Assembly: GCA_965140365.1 (NCBI GenBank)
Contig: OZ223196.1
Reading direction: 5' to 3' (one strand)
DNA: 64,000 bases
Origin: Hydrogenovibrio sp965140365
GTDB taxonomy: Bacteria > Pseudomonadota > Gammaproteobacteria > Thiomicrospirales > Thiomicrospiraceae
The notes below the pieces were generated by a model. That model was not told the origin of the DNA, made no database searches, and saw nothing but the letters and a program-made list of their open reading frames with translations. Below, in pieces: positions 18,884 to 27,531 of the stretch; the stretch's first letter is position 1; every line of letters starts with the position of its first letter. The position numbers and the translations under genes are program-made.

Positions 18884-20041
18884 ATGACCACCACTGTATT
18901 TACGTCTGAATCCGTTTCCGAAGGCCACCCAGACAAAATCGCCGATCAAATTTCAGACGCCATGCTCGACGCCATCCTAAAACAGGACCCGAAAGCGCGC
19001 GTCGCCTGCGAAACCTTTGTTAAAACCGGCATGGTCATGCTGGGCGGAGAAATCACCACTGAAGCCTGGGTCGACCAGGAAGACTTGGTCCGTCAAGTCG
19101 TCAACGACATCGGCTACAACCACGGTGATTTAGGTTTTGACGGCAGCACCTGTGCTGTTTTAAGCTCCATTGGCAAACAATCACCGGAAATCGCGCAAGG
19201 CGTCGACGAATACGACGACCACGAACAAGGCGCGGGCGACCAAGGCTTAATGTTCGGCTACGCCTCCAACGAAACCGATGTATTGATGCCGGCCCCCATT
19301 TTCTACGCCCACCGTTTAATGGAAAAGCAAGCCGATTGCCGCAAATCCGGTCAATTGGACTGGCTTAGACCCGACGCCAAAAGCCAAGTGACTTTACGCT
19401 ATGAAAACGGCCAGCCGGTCGCCATTGATGCGGTGGTGCTGTCCACACAGCATTCGCCGGACATTGACAACAACCACCTGCACGAAGCGGTGATGGAAGA
19501 AATCATCAAACCGGTTTTACCCGCCGAATGGCTGCATGCCGACACGCAATATCATATCAATCCGACTGGACGTTTCGTCATCGGCGGGCCGGTCGGCGAT
19601 GCCGGCTTAACCGGTCGTAAAATCATTGTCGACACCTACGGCGGCATGGCACGCCACGGCGGCGGCGCTTTCTCCGGAAAAGATCCATCCAAGGTCGATC
19701 GCTCCGCCGCTTATGCCGGACGCTATGTGGCGAAAAACATCGTCGCCGCCGGTTTGGCCGATAAATGTGAAATTCAAGTCTCCTACGCCATCGGCGTCGC
19801 GGAACCGACCTCCATCAGCATCGACACCTTCGGCACCGAACGCATTTCGGTCAGTCGCATTGAACAGCTGGTCCGCGAGCATTTCGACCTGCGTCCGAAA
19901 GGTCTGATCGCCATGCTTGACTTGTATCGTCCTATCTATCGCCAAACGGCGTCTTATGGTCATTTCGGCCGTGAACTACCGGACTTTACTTGGGAAAAGA
20001 CCGACAAAGCCGACGCCTTGAAAGCCGACGCCGGACTGTAA
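18884..20041 (+). CDS. metK: S-adenosylmethionine synthetase MetK
   Basis: 385-residue cytoplasmic enzyme making SAM from methionine and ATP. All signatures are present: the opening FTSESVSEGHPDKIADQISD with the catalytic His, the GAGDQGLMFGYA loop and the GGGAFSGKDPSKVDRSAAY phosphate-binding loop. GAGGAC precedes the ATG by eight bases. The SAM-II-like leader implies feedback control by its product. metF follows after 62 bp, which include a hairpin (TAACGCCG/CGGCGTTA, near 20058-20080) without a T run. Confidence 0.98.
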   Translation: MTTTVFTSESVSEGHPDKIADQISDAMLDAILKQDPKARVACETFVKTGMVMLGGEITTEAWVDQEDLVRQVVNDIGYNHGDLGFDGSTCAVLSSIGKQSPEIAQGVDEYDDHEQGAGDQGLMFGYASNETDVLMPAPIFYAHRLMEKQADCRKSGQLDWLRPDAKSQVTLRYENGQPVAIDAVVLSTQHSPDIDNNHLHEAVMEEIIKPVLPAEWLHADTQYHINPTGRFVIGGPVGDAGLTGRKIIVDTYGGMARHGGGAFSGKDPSKVDRSAAYAGRYVAKNIVAAGLADKCEIQVSYAIGVAEPTSISIDTFGTERISVSRIEQLVREHFDLRPKGLIAMLDLYRPIYRQTASYGHFGRELPDFTWEKTDKADALKADAGL

Positions 20042-20103
20042 GTGTCCCATTCCGTTAACGCCGTTTAAAGCGGCGTTAGCCCAGAAAAGCGCAAGGAAAA
20101 CAC

Positions 20104-20961
20104 ATGCAATCACAACAACAATACGACCAAAAAATCAGTTTGGAATTTTTCCCGCCACGCACCGAAAAAGGCATGGAAAAACTGAAAACCGTCATTCAGG
20201 AACTCACGCCGACTCAACCGGAATATATGTCCGTCACCTACGGCGCTGGCGGCACAACCCAAAGCCGCACCATCGATACGGTGCGTTACATTCAAACCGA
20301 AACCGACAACGACGCGGCCCCACACCTGACCTGCGTTGGCGCGTCCGAAGAAAGCGTTCTGGAGCTGCTCGACACTTACGAAGCCATGGGCATCAAGCGC
20401 ATTGTCGCGCTGCGCGGCGACTTGCCATCCGGCATGATGGATCCGGGCGAGTTCAAATACGCCAGTGATCTCATCGCCTTTATCCGACGCGAGCGCGGCG
20501 ACACCTTCAAGCTGGAAGTCGCCGCCTACCCGGAAACCCACCCCCAGGCACGTAACTGCAATATCGGCATTAAATGGTTCAAACACAAAGTGGAACAAGG
20601 GGCCGACTCCGCCATCACTCAATATTTCTACAACGTCGACAGCTATTTGTACTTCATCGACAACTGCGAGCGTGCCGGCATCGACTTACCGATTGTGCCG
20701 GGCATTATGCCGATCACCAACTATGAAAACCTGGTGCGCTTTTCCGAAGGCTGCGGGGCCGAAGTACCGCGCTGGCTGAAATGCCGTCTGGAAAGCTTTG
20801 AAGACGATCAGGAAAGTTTGTTGGCATTCGGTGAAGACGTGGTCACAGAGCTGTCGCAACGCCTGCTGGACGCCGGCGCACCCGGTCTGCATTTTTACAG
20901 TATGAACCAATCCAAACCGGTGTTGAATATCGTTAACCAACTAACGTTTAAAGACCGCTGA
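20104..20961 (+). CDS. metF: 5,10-methylenetetrahydrofolate reductase MetF
   Basis: 285-residue flavoprotein that reduces methylene-THF to methyl-THF, the methyl donor for methionine. Seen: ISLEFFPPRTEKG at the start with the catalytic Glu, SVTYGAGGTTQSRT, RGDLPSG and the late PGLHFYSMNQS. AAGGA precedes the ATG. Its place between metK and rsmE groups methyl-group supply (MetF), activation (MetK) and use in rRNA methylation (RsmE). Confidence 0.97.
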   Translation: MQSQQQYDQKISLEFFPPRTEKGMEKLKTVIQELTPTQPEYMSVTYGAGGTTQSRTIDTVRYIQTETDNDAAPHLTCVGASEESVLELLDTYEAMGIKRIVALRGDLPSGMMDPGEFKYASDLIAFIRRERGDTFKLEVAAYPETHPQARNCNIGIKWFKHKVEQGADSAITQYFYNVDSYLYFIDNCERAGIDLPIVPGIMPITNYENLVRFSEGCGAEVPRWLKCRLESFEDDQESLLAFGEDVVTELSQRLLDAGAPGLHFYSMNQSKPVLNIVNQLTFKDR

Positions 20962-20974
20962 TTTCGGGCGCATC

Positions 20975-21730
20975 ATGAGAATTCCGCGTTTCTATCTGCC
21001 CGCCGACCTGACCGCCGGGCAAACCCTATCGTTAGACAAGGATCAAGCGCATTACGCCATGACGGTGCTGCGTTTGAAACATGACCGTCCGGTCGAAGTC
21101 TTTGACGGACGTGGTACCTGTGCCCAAGCCACGCTGATGCACACCAGCCGCCGCACCGCCGATGTGGTGATCGAAAGCACGGCGTCACCGGTGACCGAGT
21201 CTCCGCTGGAAACCATTTTATTGCAGGGAATTTCCAAGGGCGACCGCATGGATTACAGCATTCAGAAAGCGGTGGAACTTGGCGCAACCCGCATTCAACC
21301 GCTGTTTACCGAGCGGTGTGATGTGAAACTCAGTGGTGACAAGCTGGACAAAAAACGCCGCCAATGGCAAGACATCGCCATCAACGCCTGCGAGCAATCC
21401 AACCGCAATGTGGTGCCGGAGATTGCCCAACCTGAAACCTACCAGGCCTGGCTAAAAACAGCGGAGTCTCCGGTTGGATTGGTTCTCAGCCCCACGGCAC
21501 ACCACTCATTGGCCACGCTCGATGCCCATTTAGCGGAATCCCCCATTCATTTGTTGATCGGGCCGGAAGGCGGCTTGACCGACAATGAAGTCGAACAAGC
21601 CACGGCCGCCGGTTTGACCGCGATCCAACTGGGCCCGCGCATTTTGCGCACCGAAACCGCGGCACCAGTGATTCTGGCCGCTTTGCAAACGCTGTGGGGT
21701 GACTTTACATCCCATGTCCTCTCCCAATAA
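20975..21730 (+). CDS. rsmE: 16S rRNA m3U1498 methyltransferase RsmE
   Basis: 251-residue SPOUT-class methyltransferase acting on U1498 of 16S rRNA. The N-terminal PUA-like part contains DQAHYAMTVLRLKHD; the knotted catalytic part has QGISKGDRMDYSIQKAVELG, the SAM-binding LLIGPEGGLTDNEVE and LGPRILRTETA. It starts 13 bp after metF, in the same operon. A CCAGGCCTGG copy at 21442-21451 encodes YQAWLK. Confidence 0.97.
   Translation: MRIPRFYLPADLTAGQTLSLDKDQAHYAMTVLRLKHDRPVEVFDGRGTCAQATLMHTSRRTADVVIESTASPVTESPLETILLQGISKGDRMDYSIQKAVELGATRIQPLFTERCDVKLSGDKLDKKRRQWQDIAINACEQSNRNVVPEIAQPETYQAWLKTAESPVGLVLSPTAHHSLATLDAHLAESPIHLLIGPEGGLTDNEVEQATAAGLTAIQLGPRILRTETAAPVILAALQTLWGDFTSHVLSQ
21442..21451. 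repeat. CCAGGCCTGG site in rsmE
   Basis: Exact decamer, read as Gln-Ala-Trp; A run (CTA-AAAA) begins three bases to the right. Confidence 0.9.
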
Positions 21731-21768
21731 CGCAACGCTCATCTGCAAACCGGAAACGATTTTGTATA

Positions 21769-21932
21769 ATGAGAGCTTTGCATGAGTGAGATGCGAGAGA
21801 AAAATGAGGAAAAAACTGACTGATCAAGGCGTAAAACGCAGCTAATAGCTCGCTATTGGCAAGTTTTACAACGACAATCAGGCGGTTTTTAACCATTTTT
21901 ATCCGTGTAATCATCTCGTACAAAGCTCTCAT
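21769..21932. repeat. Palindromic MITE-like repeat, family A (copy A1)
   Basis: 164 bp with 12-bp perfect terminal inverted repeats (ATGAGAGCTTTG and CAAAGCTCTCAT). The whole element can fold on itself: outer arms, an AAAATG/CATTTTT pair, a middle pair (CTGAT against ATCAG), GTAAAAC/GTTTTAC, and a central hairpin AATAGC-TC-GCTATT. The second copy is at 62400-62559. It has no open reading frame. It ends 30 bp before the gshA start, and TATAAT (21765-21770) overlaps its left end, so it probably forms the gshA leader. Confidence 0.8.
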
Positions 21933-21962
21933 AACCTTTACTGTCTAACATTCGAGAACACT

Positions 21963-23279
21963 ATGCCATTATCAACCCATGAAGTCCCCCACCTGCAAAC
22001 CGCCCTCACCGGCCCGCTTCTGGAGCTGGAAGAACATTTGCTCAATCATCAGGCGGACATCGAATGCTGGTTCCGAAAACAATTCAAAGAAACCCCGGCA
22101 CCCTTCTATGCATCGGTGGATTTGCGCAACGCCGGTTATAAACTGGCGCCGGTTGATACCAACCTCTTCCCAGCCGGTTTCAATAACTTGCATCCGGACT
22201 TGCGCCCTTTGGCGATTCAAGCCGCACAAAGCGCTGTCACCCAGGCCTGCCCGATTGCCGACGGCGTCTTGCTGATTCCGGAAAACCATACCCGAAACCA
22301 GTTTTATCTTGAGAACCTCGCGGTCTTACAGGAAATCTTGATTGCGGCCGGTTACGAAGTACACATCGGCAGCCTGAACCCGGAAATCACCGAACGCACG
22401 GAAATCGAACTGCCATCCGGCAAAACCCTGGTGCTCCGTCCATTGGTTAAACAGGACGACCGCGTCGGGGTCGACGACTTCTTCCCATGCGCGGTACTGT
22501 TAAACAACGACTTGTCCAGCGGCCGCCCGGCGATTCTGGAAAACATTGATCAAACCCTGCTACCGCCGCTGGATCTTGGCTGGGCCGATCGTTACAAAAC
22601 CGAACACTTCGACCACTATAAAAACGTCTCCAACGAGTTTTCCAAAATGGTCGACATCGACCCTTGGCTGATTAACCCCATGTCGCTGCAATGTGGCCCG
22701 GTGGACTTTAAGGAACGTCAAGGGTTGGAGTGTTTGGCCGGTGCGGTCAATACCGTTTTGCAGGAAACCCAACGCTATTACGACCAGCACGACATCGCCT
22801 GCAAGCCGTTTGCCATCGTCAAATCCGACAGCGGTACCTACGGCATGGCCATTATGTCAGTGGATACGCCCGACGATATTCTGAGCCTGAACCGCAAGCA
22901 ACGTAACAAAATGTCTTCCGCCAAAGAAGGCTTGGTTGCCAAACAAATGCTGGTTCAGGAAGGCGTTTACACCCACGAAACCATCAGTGACGCCGTGGCG
23001 GAACCGGTGGTGTACATGATTCATAACCAAGTGGTCGGCGGCTTTTACCGAGTGCACACCGGCAAAACCGCCACAGACAACCTGAATTCGCCGGGCATGC
23101 ACTTCGAATCCTTGTCATTCGAAACCGCTTGCGTCATGCCGGACCAAACCCAGGAGCCGGACGCCAGCCCGAACCGTTTCTATGCTTATGGCGTAGTGGC
23201 GCGTTTGGCGCTACTGGCCGCCGCACGTGAAATTGCCGACGCCAAACGTGAAGCCGACAACGTCAAGGCGGCCTCATGA
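21963..23279 (+). CDS. gshA: Glutamate-cysteine ligase, Acidithiobacillus type
   Basis: 438 residues. This catalyses the first step of glutathione synthesis. The sequence belongs to the small family first described in Acidithiobacillus (T.) ferrooxidans and is unrelated in sequence to E. coli GshA: typical segments are YASVDLRNAGYKLAPVDTNL with FPAGFNN, FAIVKSDSGTYGMAIMSVD, and MIHNQVVGGFYRVH. Its stop overlaps the gshB start by four bases (ATGA), so translation is coupled. The palindromic repeat A1 occupies its leader. Confidence 0.92.
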   Translation: MPLSTHEVPHLQTALTGPLLELEEHLLNHQADIECWFRKQFKETPAPFYASVDLRNAGYKLAPVDTNLFPAGFNNLHPDLRPLAIQAAQSAVTQACPIADGVLLIPENHTRNQFYLENLAVLQEILIAAGYEVHIGSLNPEITERTEIELPSGKTLVLRPLVKQDDRVGVDDFFPCAVLLNNDLSSGRPAILENIDQTLLPPLDLGWADRYKTEHFDHYKNVSNEFSKMVDIDPWLINPMSLQCGPVDFKERQGLECLAGAVNTVLQETQRYYDQHDIACKPFAIVKSDSGTYGMAIMSVDTPDDILSLNRKQRNKMSSAKEGLVAKQMLVQEGVYTHETISDAVAEPVVYMIHNQVVGGFYRVHTGKTATDNLNSPGMHFESLSFETACVMPDQTQEPDASPNRFYAYGVVARLALLAAAREIADAKREADNVKAAS

Positions 23280-24247
23280 GTTTATTGAACGTCGGCATTG
23301 TGATGGACCCGATTGCGGACATCAAGCCTTATAAAGACAGTTCCTTCGCCATGTTGCTGGAAGCCCAGCGACGCGGTCACCAACTGCATTACATGGAACC
23401 GACCGATCTGTTTTTAAAGAATGGTCGACCGTTTGCCGACACCACCGAACTGAAAGTGTGGGACAGAGCCAAAAGCGACACCACCTCGCAATTCTATGGC
23501 TTCGGCACCAGCCATGAAACCGAACTGAGTGAACTGGACATTATTCTAATTCGCCAGGACCCGCCGTTCAATAACGACTATCTTTACGCCACCCATATGT
23601 TGGAACTGGCGGAAGCACAAGGCGTGCTGGTGGTGAACAAACCGCAATCGCTACGCGATGCCAACGAAAAACTGTTCGCCAGCTGGTTTCCGCAGTGCAT
23701 CCCGCCCACCTTGGTTTCCGCCGACGCGAACCGTTTAAAACAGTTTATCCAGGATCATCAAGACGTCATCCTAAAACCCTTGGATGCGATGGGTGGCGCG
23801 TCGATTTTCCGTGTCACGGCGCAAGACCCGAATATCAACGTCATTATCGAAATCATGACCGAGCATGGGCGTCACCACATTATGGCGCAAATTTACCTGC
23901 CGGAAATCAAACAAGGCGACAAACGCATTCTATTGGTGAATGGCAAACCCATGCCGTATGCACTGGCACGCATTCCGGCCGAAGGGGAAACCCGAGGCAA
24001 CATTGCCGCCGGCGGGCAAGGCCTGGGCGTAGCCTTAACGGAACGGGATGAATGGCTGTGTGAACAGATTGCGCCGACCTTGCGCCGCAAAGGTCTGCAC
24101 TTTGTGGGATTGGACGTCATCGGCGATTACATCACCGAAATCAACGTCACCAGCCCGACCTGCATTCGGGAACTGGACGAACAATACGGACTGAACATCG
24201 CCGGTGAACTTTTCGACCACCTCGAAAGCTTAATGCCACCGGCTTAA
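23276..24247 (+). CDS. gshB: Glutathione synthetase GshB
   Basis: 323-residue ATP-grasp ligase joining glycine to gamma-glutamylcysteine. Seen: GIVMDPIADIKPYKDSSFAM at the start, IRQDPPFNNDYLYATHMLE, KPLDAMGGASIFRV, and the C-terminal GLDVIGDYITEINVTSPTCIRE. Normal length. Coupled to gshA by a 4-bp overlap, so both glutathione steps are expressed together. Confidence 0.97.
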   Translation: MSLLNVGIVMDPIADIKPYKDSSFAMLLEAQRRGHQLHYMEPTDLFLKNGRPFADTTELKVWDRAKSDTTSQFYGFGTSHETELSELDIILIRQDPPFNNDYLYATHMLELAEAQGVLVVNKPQSLRDANEKLFASWFPQCIPPTLVSADANRLKQFIQDHQDVILKPLDAMGGASIFRVTAQDPNINVIIEIMTEHGRHHIMAQIYLPEIKQGDKRILLVNGKPMPYALARIPAEGETRGNIAAGGQGLGVALTERDEWLCEQIAPTLRRKGLHFVGLDVIGDYITEINVTSPTCIRELDEQYGLNIAGELFDHLESLMPPA

Positions 24248-24403
24248 AACCGATGACTTAAAAACAGGCATTTTCACAATCACAAATATTGTTAAGCCGC
24301 CATTAAGGTGGCCGTTTCCGATAAAGCATCGAGAAAAAGGATCAAATTGGGTGGGTAAATATTCAAATTTTATTTTATTCCGCCCACTGAAAATACATTC
24401 CCT

Positions 24404-25447
24404 ATGACACTCAACCACCGCGCACTCAAACATCTTCTCACCGCCTTTCTCACGCTTGGGTGGCTGACCGCTTGTGCACCCGCCCCGCAAACCGTGCAGG
24501 AAGTGTTTTACGTGTTCGGCACCGAAGTCCGAGTCGAAATCGTTGATGCCCCGCAAACGAAAGCCGAAAGAGCCATTCAAGGAATCGAGGCCACCTTCCA
24601 ACAATTCAACCAGGATTGGCATGCCTGGGAAAAAGGCGGTATTCTCGGTAACATCAATCAAGCCATCGCAACCGAGCAACCCATTACCATCGCCGACAGC
24701 GTCAAACGTTTCATCCTGAAATCCCAAACATTGGCTGCCGAATCGGATTATCTGTTCGACCCCGGCATCGGCCAACTGATTGAACTCTGGGGGTTTCACT
24801 CCGAAGACTGGCACGGCCCTCCGCCCAGCAAGGCGGCCATCCAGGCCTGGTTAAAATCCCGCCCCTCGATTCGCGACATCTACTTCAAAGGCAATACGCT
24901 TTACAGCCGCAATCCGAACGTCCGTCTTGACTTCGGCGGCAATGCCAAAGGGCTCGCGCTCGACTTGGCGATTAACAGCTTGTTGGCCGCGGGCATTCAA
25001 AACGCCATCGTCAATATCGGCGGCGACATGCGAATCATTGGTTCCAAAAACCCGAAAAGTCACCAGGCCTGGCGCATTGGCATTCAAGACCCAGACCATC
25101 CGAACACCGCCTTGGCGCGCCTGCAAATCAACGGCGACGAAAGCATCGTCACCTCAGGCACCTATCAACGCTATTTTGAGTGGAAAGGCAAACGTTACAG
25201 CCACATTATCAACCCGAACACCGGCTACCCGGCCGATCACTTCATTTCCGTGACGGTAATACATCCGGATGCGACCACCGCCGATGCCGCCGCCACAGCA
25301 CTCATGATTGCCGGCCCGTCCGGATGGAAAAAAATTGCCCGCCAAATGGGCATCACCGAAGCGTTTATGGTGGATAAAAACCGTCAAACCTACGCCACAC
25401 CGACCATAAAAAAGCGGTTGCATCTGATGACGCCGACAGACTCGTAA
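24404..25447 (+). CDS. apbE: FAD:protein FMN transferase ApbE (lipoprotein)
   Basis: 347 residues. A lipoprotein signal (hydrophobic 12-23, lipobox LTAC) anchors it in the periplasm, where ApbE attaches FMN to threonines of NqrB/RnfG-type subunits. Catalytic and FAD-binding segments include FGTEVRVEI, DWHAWEKGG, DFGGNAKGLALD, VNIGGDMRIIG, HIINPNTGYPAD and the Mg-binding DATTADAAATALMIAG. No Nqr or Rnf genes are in the window. Two CCAGGCCTGG copies lie 212 bp apart inside it. Confidence 0.93.
   Translation: MTLNHRALKHLLTAFLTLGWLTACAPAPQTVQEVFYVFGTEVRVEIVDAPQTKAERAIQGIEATFQQFNQDWHAWEKGGILGNINQAIATEQPITIADSVKRFILKSQTLAAESDYLFDPGIGQLIELWGFHSEDWHGPPPSKAAIQAWLKSRPSIRDIYFKGNTLYSRNPNVRLDFGGNAKGLALDLAINSLLAAGIQNAIVNIGGDMRIIGSKNPKSHQAWRIGIQDPDHPNTALARLQINGDESIVTSGTYQRYFEWKGKRYSHIINPNTGYPADHFISVTVIHPDATTADAAATALMIAGPSGWKKIARQMGITEAFMVDKNRQTYATPTIKKRLHLMTPTDS
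24841..24850. repeat. CCAGGCCTGG site 1 in apbE
   Basis: Exact decamer, read as Gln-Ala-Trp in IQAWLK; AAAA follows three bases to the right. Confidence 0.9.
25063..25072. repeat. CCAGGCCTGG site 2 in apbE
   Basis: Exact decamer, read as Gln-Ala-Trp in HQAWRI; AAAAG precedes it three bases to the left. Confidence 0.9.
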
Positions 25448-25506
25448 AAAAAGCGTAAAAACCCGGCAACTAACAAGCAACCTCATTTAGCAAGCTGATA
25501 TAATTT

Positions 25507-26079
25507 ATGGCTATGGAACAGCTGAACTCACTCGAACATCATTTTCTCATCGCCATGCCGAACCTAGCCGACAGCTGGTTCGACAAAACGCTGGTGTACG
25601 TTGTCGAAGACAACGTACACGGTTCGATGGGTTTGGTCGTCAACCTCGAACACGGTCTGACCGTCGAGCAGCTGCTGGAACACTTCGAATTACCCATTGA
25701 GCAACCATCGCCACGGCTGGAACAGAACATCATGATGGGCGGCCCTATCGATATGGAACATGGATTCATTCTCCATGAACCGCAAGGCCACTGGCAAAAA
25801 AGCCTGCCATTGCGCGACCGACTGGCGATGACCGTTTCGGAGGACTTCCTCAAATCGCTCGCCCAAGGCGATGCCCCGGAAAAACTGGTGGTGTGCCTCG
25901 GGTTTGCCGGCTGGGAAAAAGGGCAACTCAACGAGGAAATCCAGGCCAATAACTGGCTCACGATTCCCTATAACGAAGCCCTGCTGTTTGACGTCCCCAC
26001 CCATAAAAAATGGCAAGTCGCCTTGAATACCCTCGGCATTTCGCCGGAGTCGCTCAGCATGGATGCCGGCCATGACTAA
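25507..26079 (+). CDS. yqgE: YqgE/AlgH family protein (UPF0301)
   Basis: 190 residues of the UPF0301 family; biochemical role not established, though AlgH affects alginate transcription in Pseudomonas. Typical segments: FLIAMPNLADSWFDKTLVYV near the start, GSMGLVVN, MMGGPID and the CLGFAGWEKGQLNEEI block. TATAAT at 25498-25503 lies almost on the start, so either the leader is very short or the second ATG (25513) is used. It overlaps ruvX, as in most gammaproteobacteria. Confidence 0.93.
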   Translation: MAMEQLNSLEHHFLIAMPNLADSWFDKTLVYVVEDNVHGSMGLVVNLEHGLTVEQLLEHFELPIEQPSPRLEQNIMMGGPIDMEHGFILHEPQGHWQKSLPLRDRLAMTVSEDFLKSLAQGDAPEKLVVCLGFAGWEKGQLNEEIQANNWLTIPYNEALLFDVPTHKKWQVALNTLGISPESLSMDAGHD

Positions 26080-26515
26080 GGCGGTTGATCCCCGAACACT
26101 CGACGGAGTCATTTTGGGGTTCGACTTCGGACTGCGTCGCATTGGCGTAGCCGTCGGCCAGACCATTACCCGCACCGCCTCGCCGGAAGCCATTGTCCAA
26201 AGCCGTGATGGTCAGCCGGATTGGGAACACATCACTCGCCTGTTCAACGCCTGGCAACCTCAAGCCATCGTAGTGGGCCTCCCCATGCGATTAAACGGTG
26301 AAGAACAGGCGCTGACGCAACCCGCTCGCAAGTTTGGCCAGCGCCTGAGCGGCCGTTACCAAACGCCGGTGTTTTACATCGAAGAACAACTGAGTTCCAT
26401 CGAAGCCGAGCAACGCCGCTCAAAAACAACCTCCCAACCGATTGACGACCATGCGGCCCAAATTATTCTTGAAAACTGGTTAGACGCGCTCACGACGCAG
26501 AAGGAAACATCATGA
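26063..26515 (+). CDS. ruvX: Putative pre-16S rRNA nuclease RuvX (YqgF)
   Basis: 150-residue RNase H-like nuclease thought to trim the 5' end of 16S rRNA. Seen: ILGFDFGLRRIGVAVG with the catalytic Asp, VVGLPMRLNG, YIEEQLSS (acidic residue) and the final DDHAAQIILENWLD. Start at 26063 overlaps yqgE by 17 bp; the ATG at 26072 is equally possible. Its stop overlaps the pyrB start by four bases. Confidence 0.94.
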   Translation: MPAMTKAVDPRTLDGVILGFDFGLRRIGVAVGQTITRTASPEAIVQSRDGQPDWEHITRLFNAWQPQAIVVGLPMRLNGEEQALTQPARKFGQRLSGRYQTPVFYIEEQLSSIEAEQRRSKTTSQPIDDHAAQIILENWLDALTTQKETS

Positions 26516-27531
26516 GACTCACGCCCCCCAACCTTCAACTGAACGAACAAGGGAATTTACGCCACTTCCTCACACTGGAAGGCCTCAAACAACACCATTT
26601 GACGGAAATTTTGGATGTTGCGGAAAGTTTCATCGACCCAACCACTGGCCAGATCAAAAAGGTTCCGAACCTGCACGGCAAAACCATTATGAATCTGTTT
26701 TTTGAACCGAGCACGCGGACTTTAACCACGTTTGAAATCGCGGAAAAACGCTTATCCGCCGACGTCGTCAACCTCAACATCGAAACCTCGTCCACCAAAA
26801 AAGGCGAGACACTGCTGGACACACTTTGGAACCTGGAAGCCATGCTGACCGATGTGTTTGTGGTGCGTCACCGTGAAAGCGGCGCAGCCCATTTCATCGC
26901 CAAACACGTCGCGCCCCACATCCACGTGGTCAACGCCGGTGACGGCCAGCACGCCCACCCAACCCAAGCCATGCTCGACATGTTCACCATCCGTAAACAC
27001 AAAGGCGACATTTACGACCTGAAGGTCGCCATTATCGGCGACGTCCAACATTCCCGCGTGGTGCGCTCGCAAATCCAGGCACTCAGCATTTTGGAAGCGC
27101 GCGAAATCCGGGTCATCGGCCCGAAAACCTTAATGCCTTCCTACCCGGAAGCGCTTGGGGTACATGTTTACGAGCACATCGAAGAAGGCTTGGACGACGT
27201 GGATGTGATTATCAATGTCCGTTTGCAAAATGAACGCATGCAAAGCGCCCTCCTGCCAAGCGGCAAGGAATTCTTTAACCTGTACGGGCTGACCAAAGAA
27301 CGTTTGGCCTACGCCAAACCCGATGCCATCGTCATGCATCCGGGGCCTGTCAACCGCGGTGTGGAAATCGACTCTGAAGTGGTCGATGGCCACCAGTCGG
27401 TCATACTGGAACAGGTCACCTACGGCATTGCCGTGCGAATGGCCGTGATGAGCATCATCATCGAAAACGCTCGCCAATTAAACGAAACCCAATTGAACGA
27501 AGCGAAAGTGACAGAGGAGACAGAAGCTTGA
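26512..27531 (+). CDS. pyrB: Aspartate carbamoyltransferase catalytic chain PyrB
   Basis: 339 residues, slightly longer than E. coli PyrB, as expected for the class A2 enzymes that assemble with an inactive dihydroorotase. Carbamoyl-phosphate binding FFEPSTRTLTTFE, VVNAGDGQHAHPTQAMLDM and the late VMHPGPVNRGVEID are intact. It overlaps pyrX by four bases. The pyrR regulator that sits before pyrB in Pseudomonas is absent here, and no pyrimidine leader is visible within ruvX. Confidence 0.97.
   Translation: MRLTPPNLQLNEQGNLRHFLTLEGLKQHHLTEILDVAESFIDPTTGQIKKVPNLHGKTIMNLFFEPSTRTLTTFEIAEKRLSADVVNLNIETSSTKKGETLLDTLWNLEAMLTDVFVVRHRESGAAHFIAKHVAPHIHVVNAGDGQHAHPTQAMLDMFTIRKHKGDIYDLKVAIIGDVQHSRVVRSQIQALSILEAREIRVIGPKTLMPSYPEALGVHVYEHIEEGLDDVDVIINVRLQNERMQSALLPSGKEFFNLYGLTKERLAYAKPDAIVMHPGPVNRGVEIDSEVVDGHQSVILEQVTYGIAVRMAVMSIIIENARQLNETQLNEAKVTEETEA

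Noticed and set aside
20058..20080. Hairpin between metK and metF as a terminator
   Set aside because: Perfect 8-bp stem but no T run after it; metF has no visible promoter of its own, so read-through is more likely.
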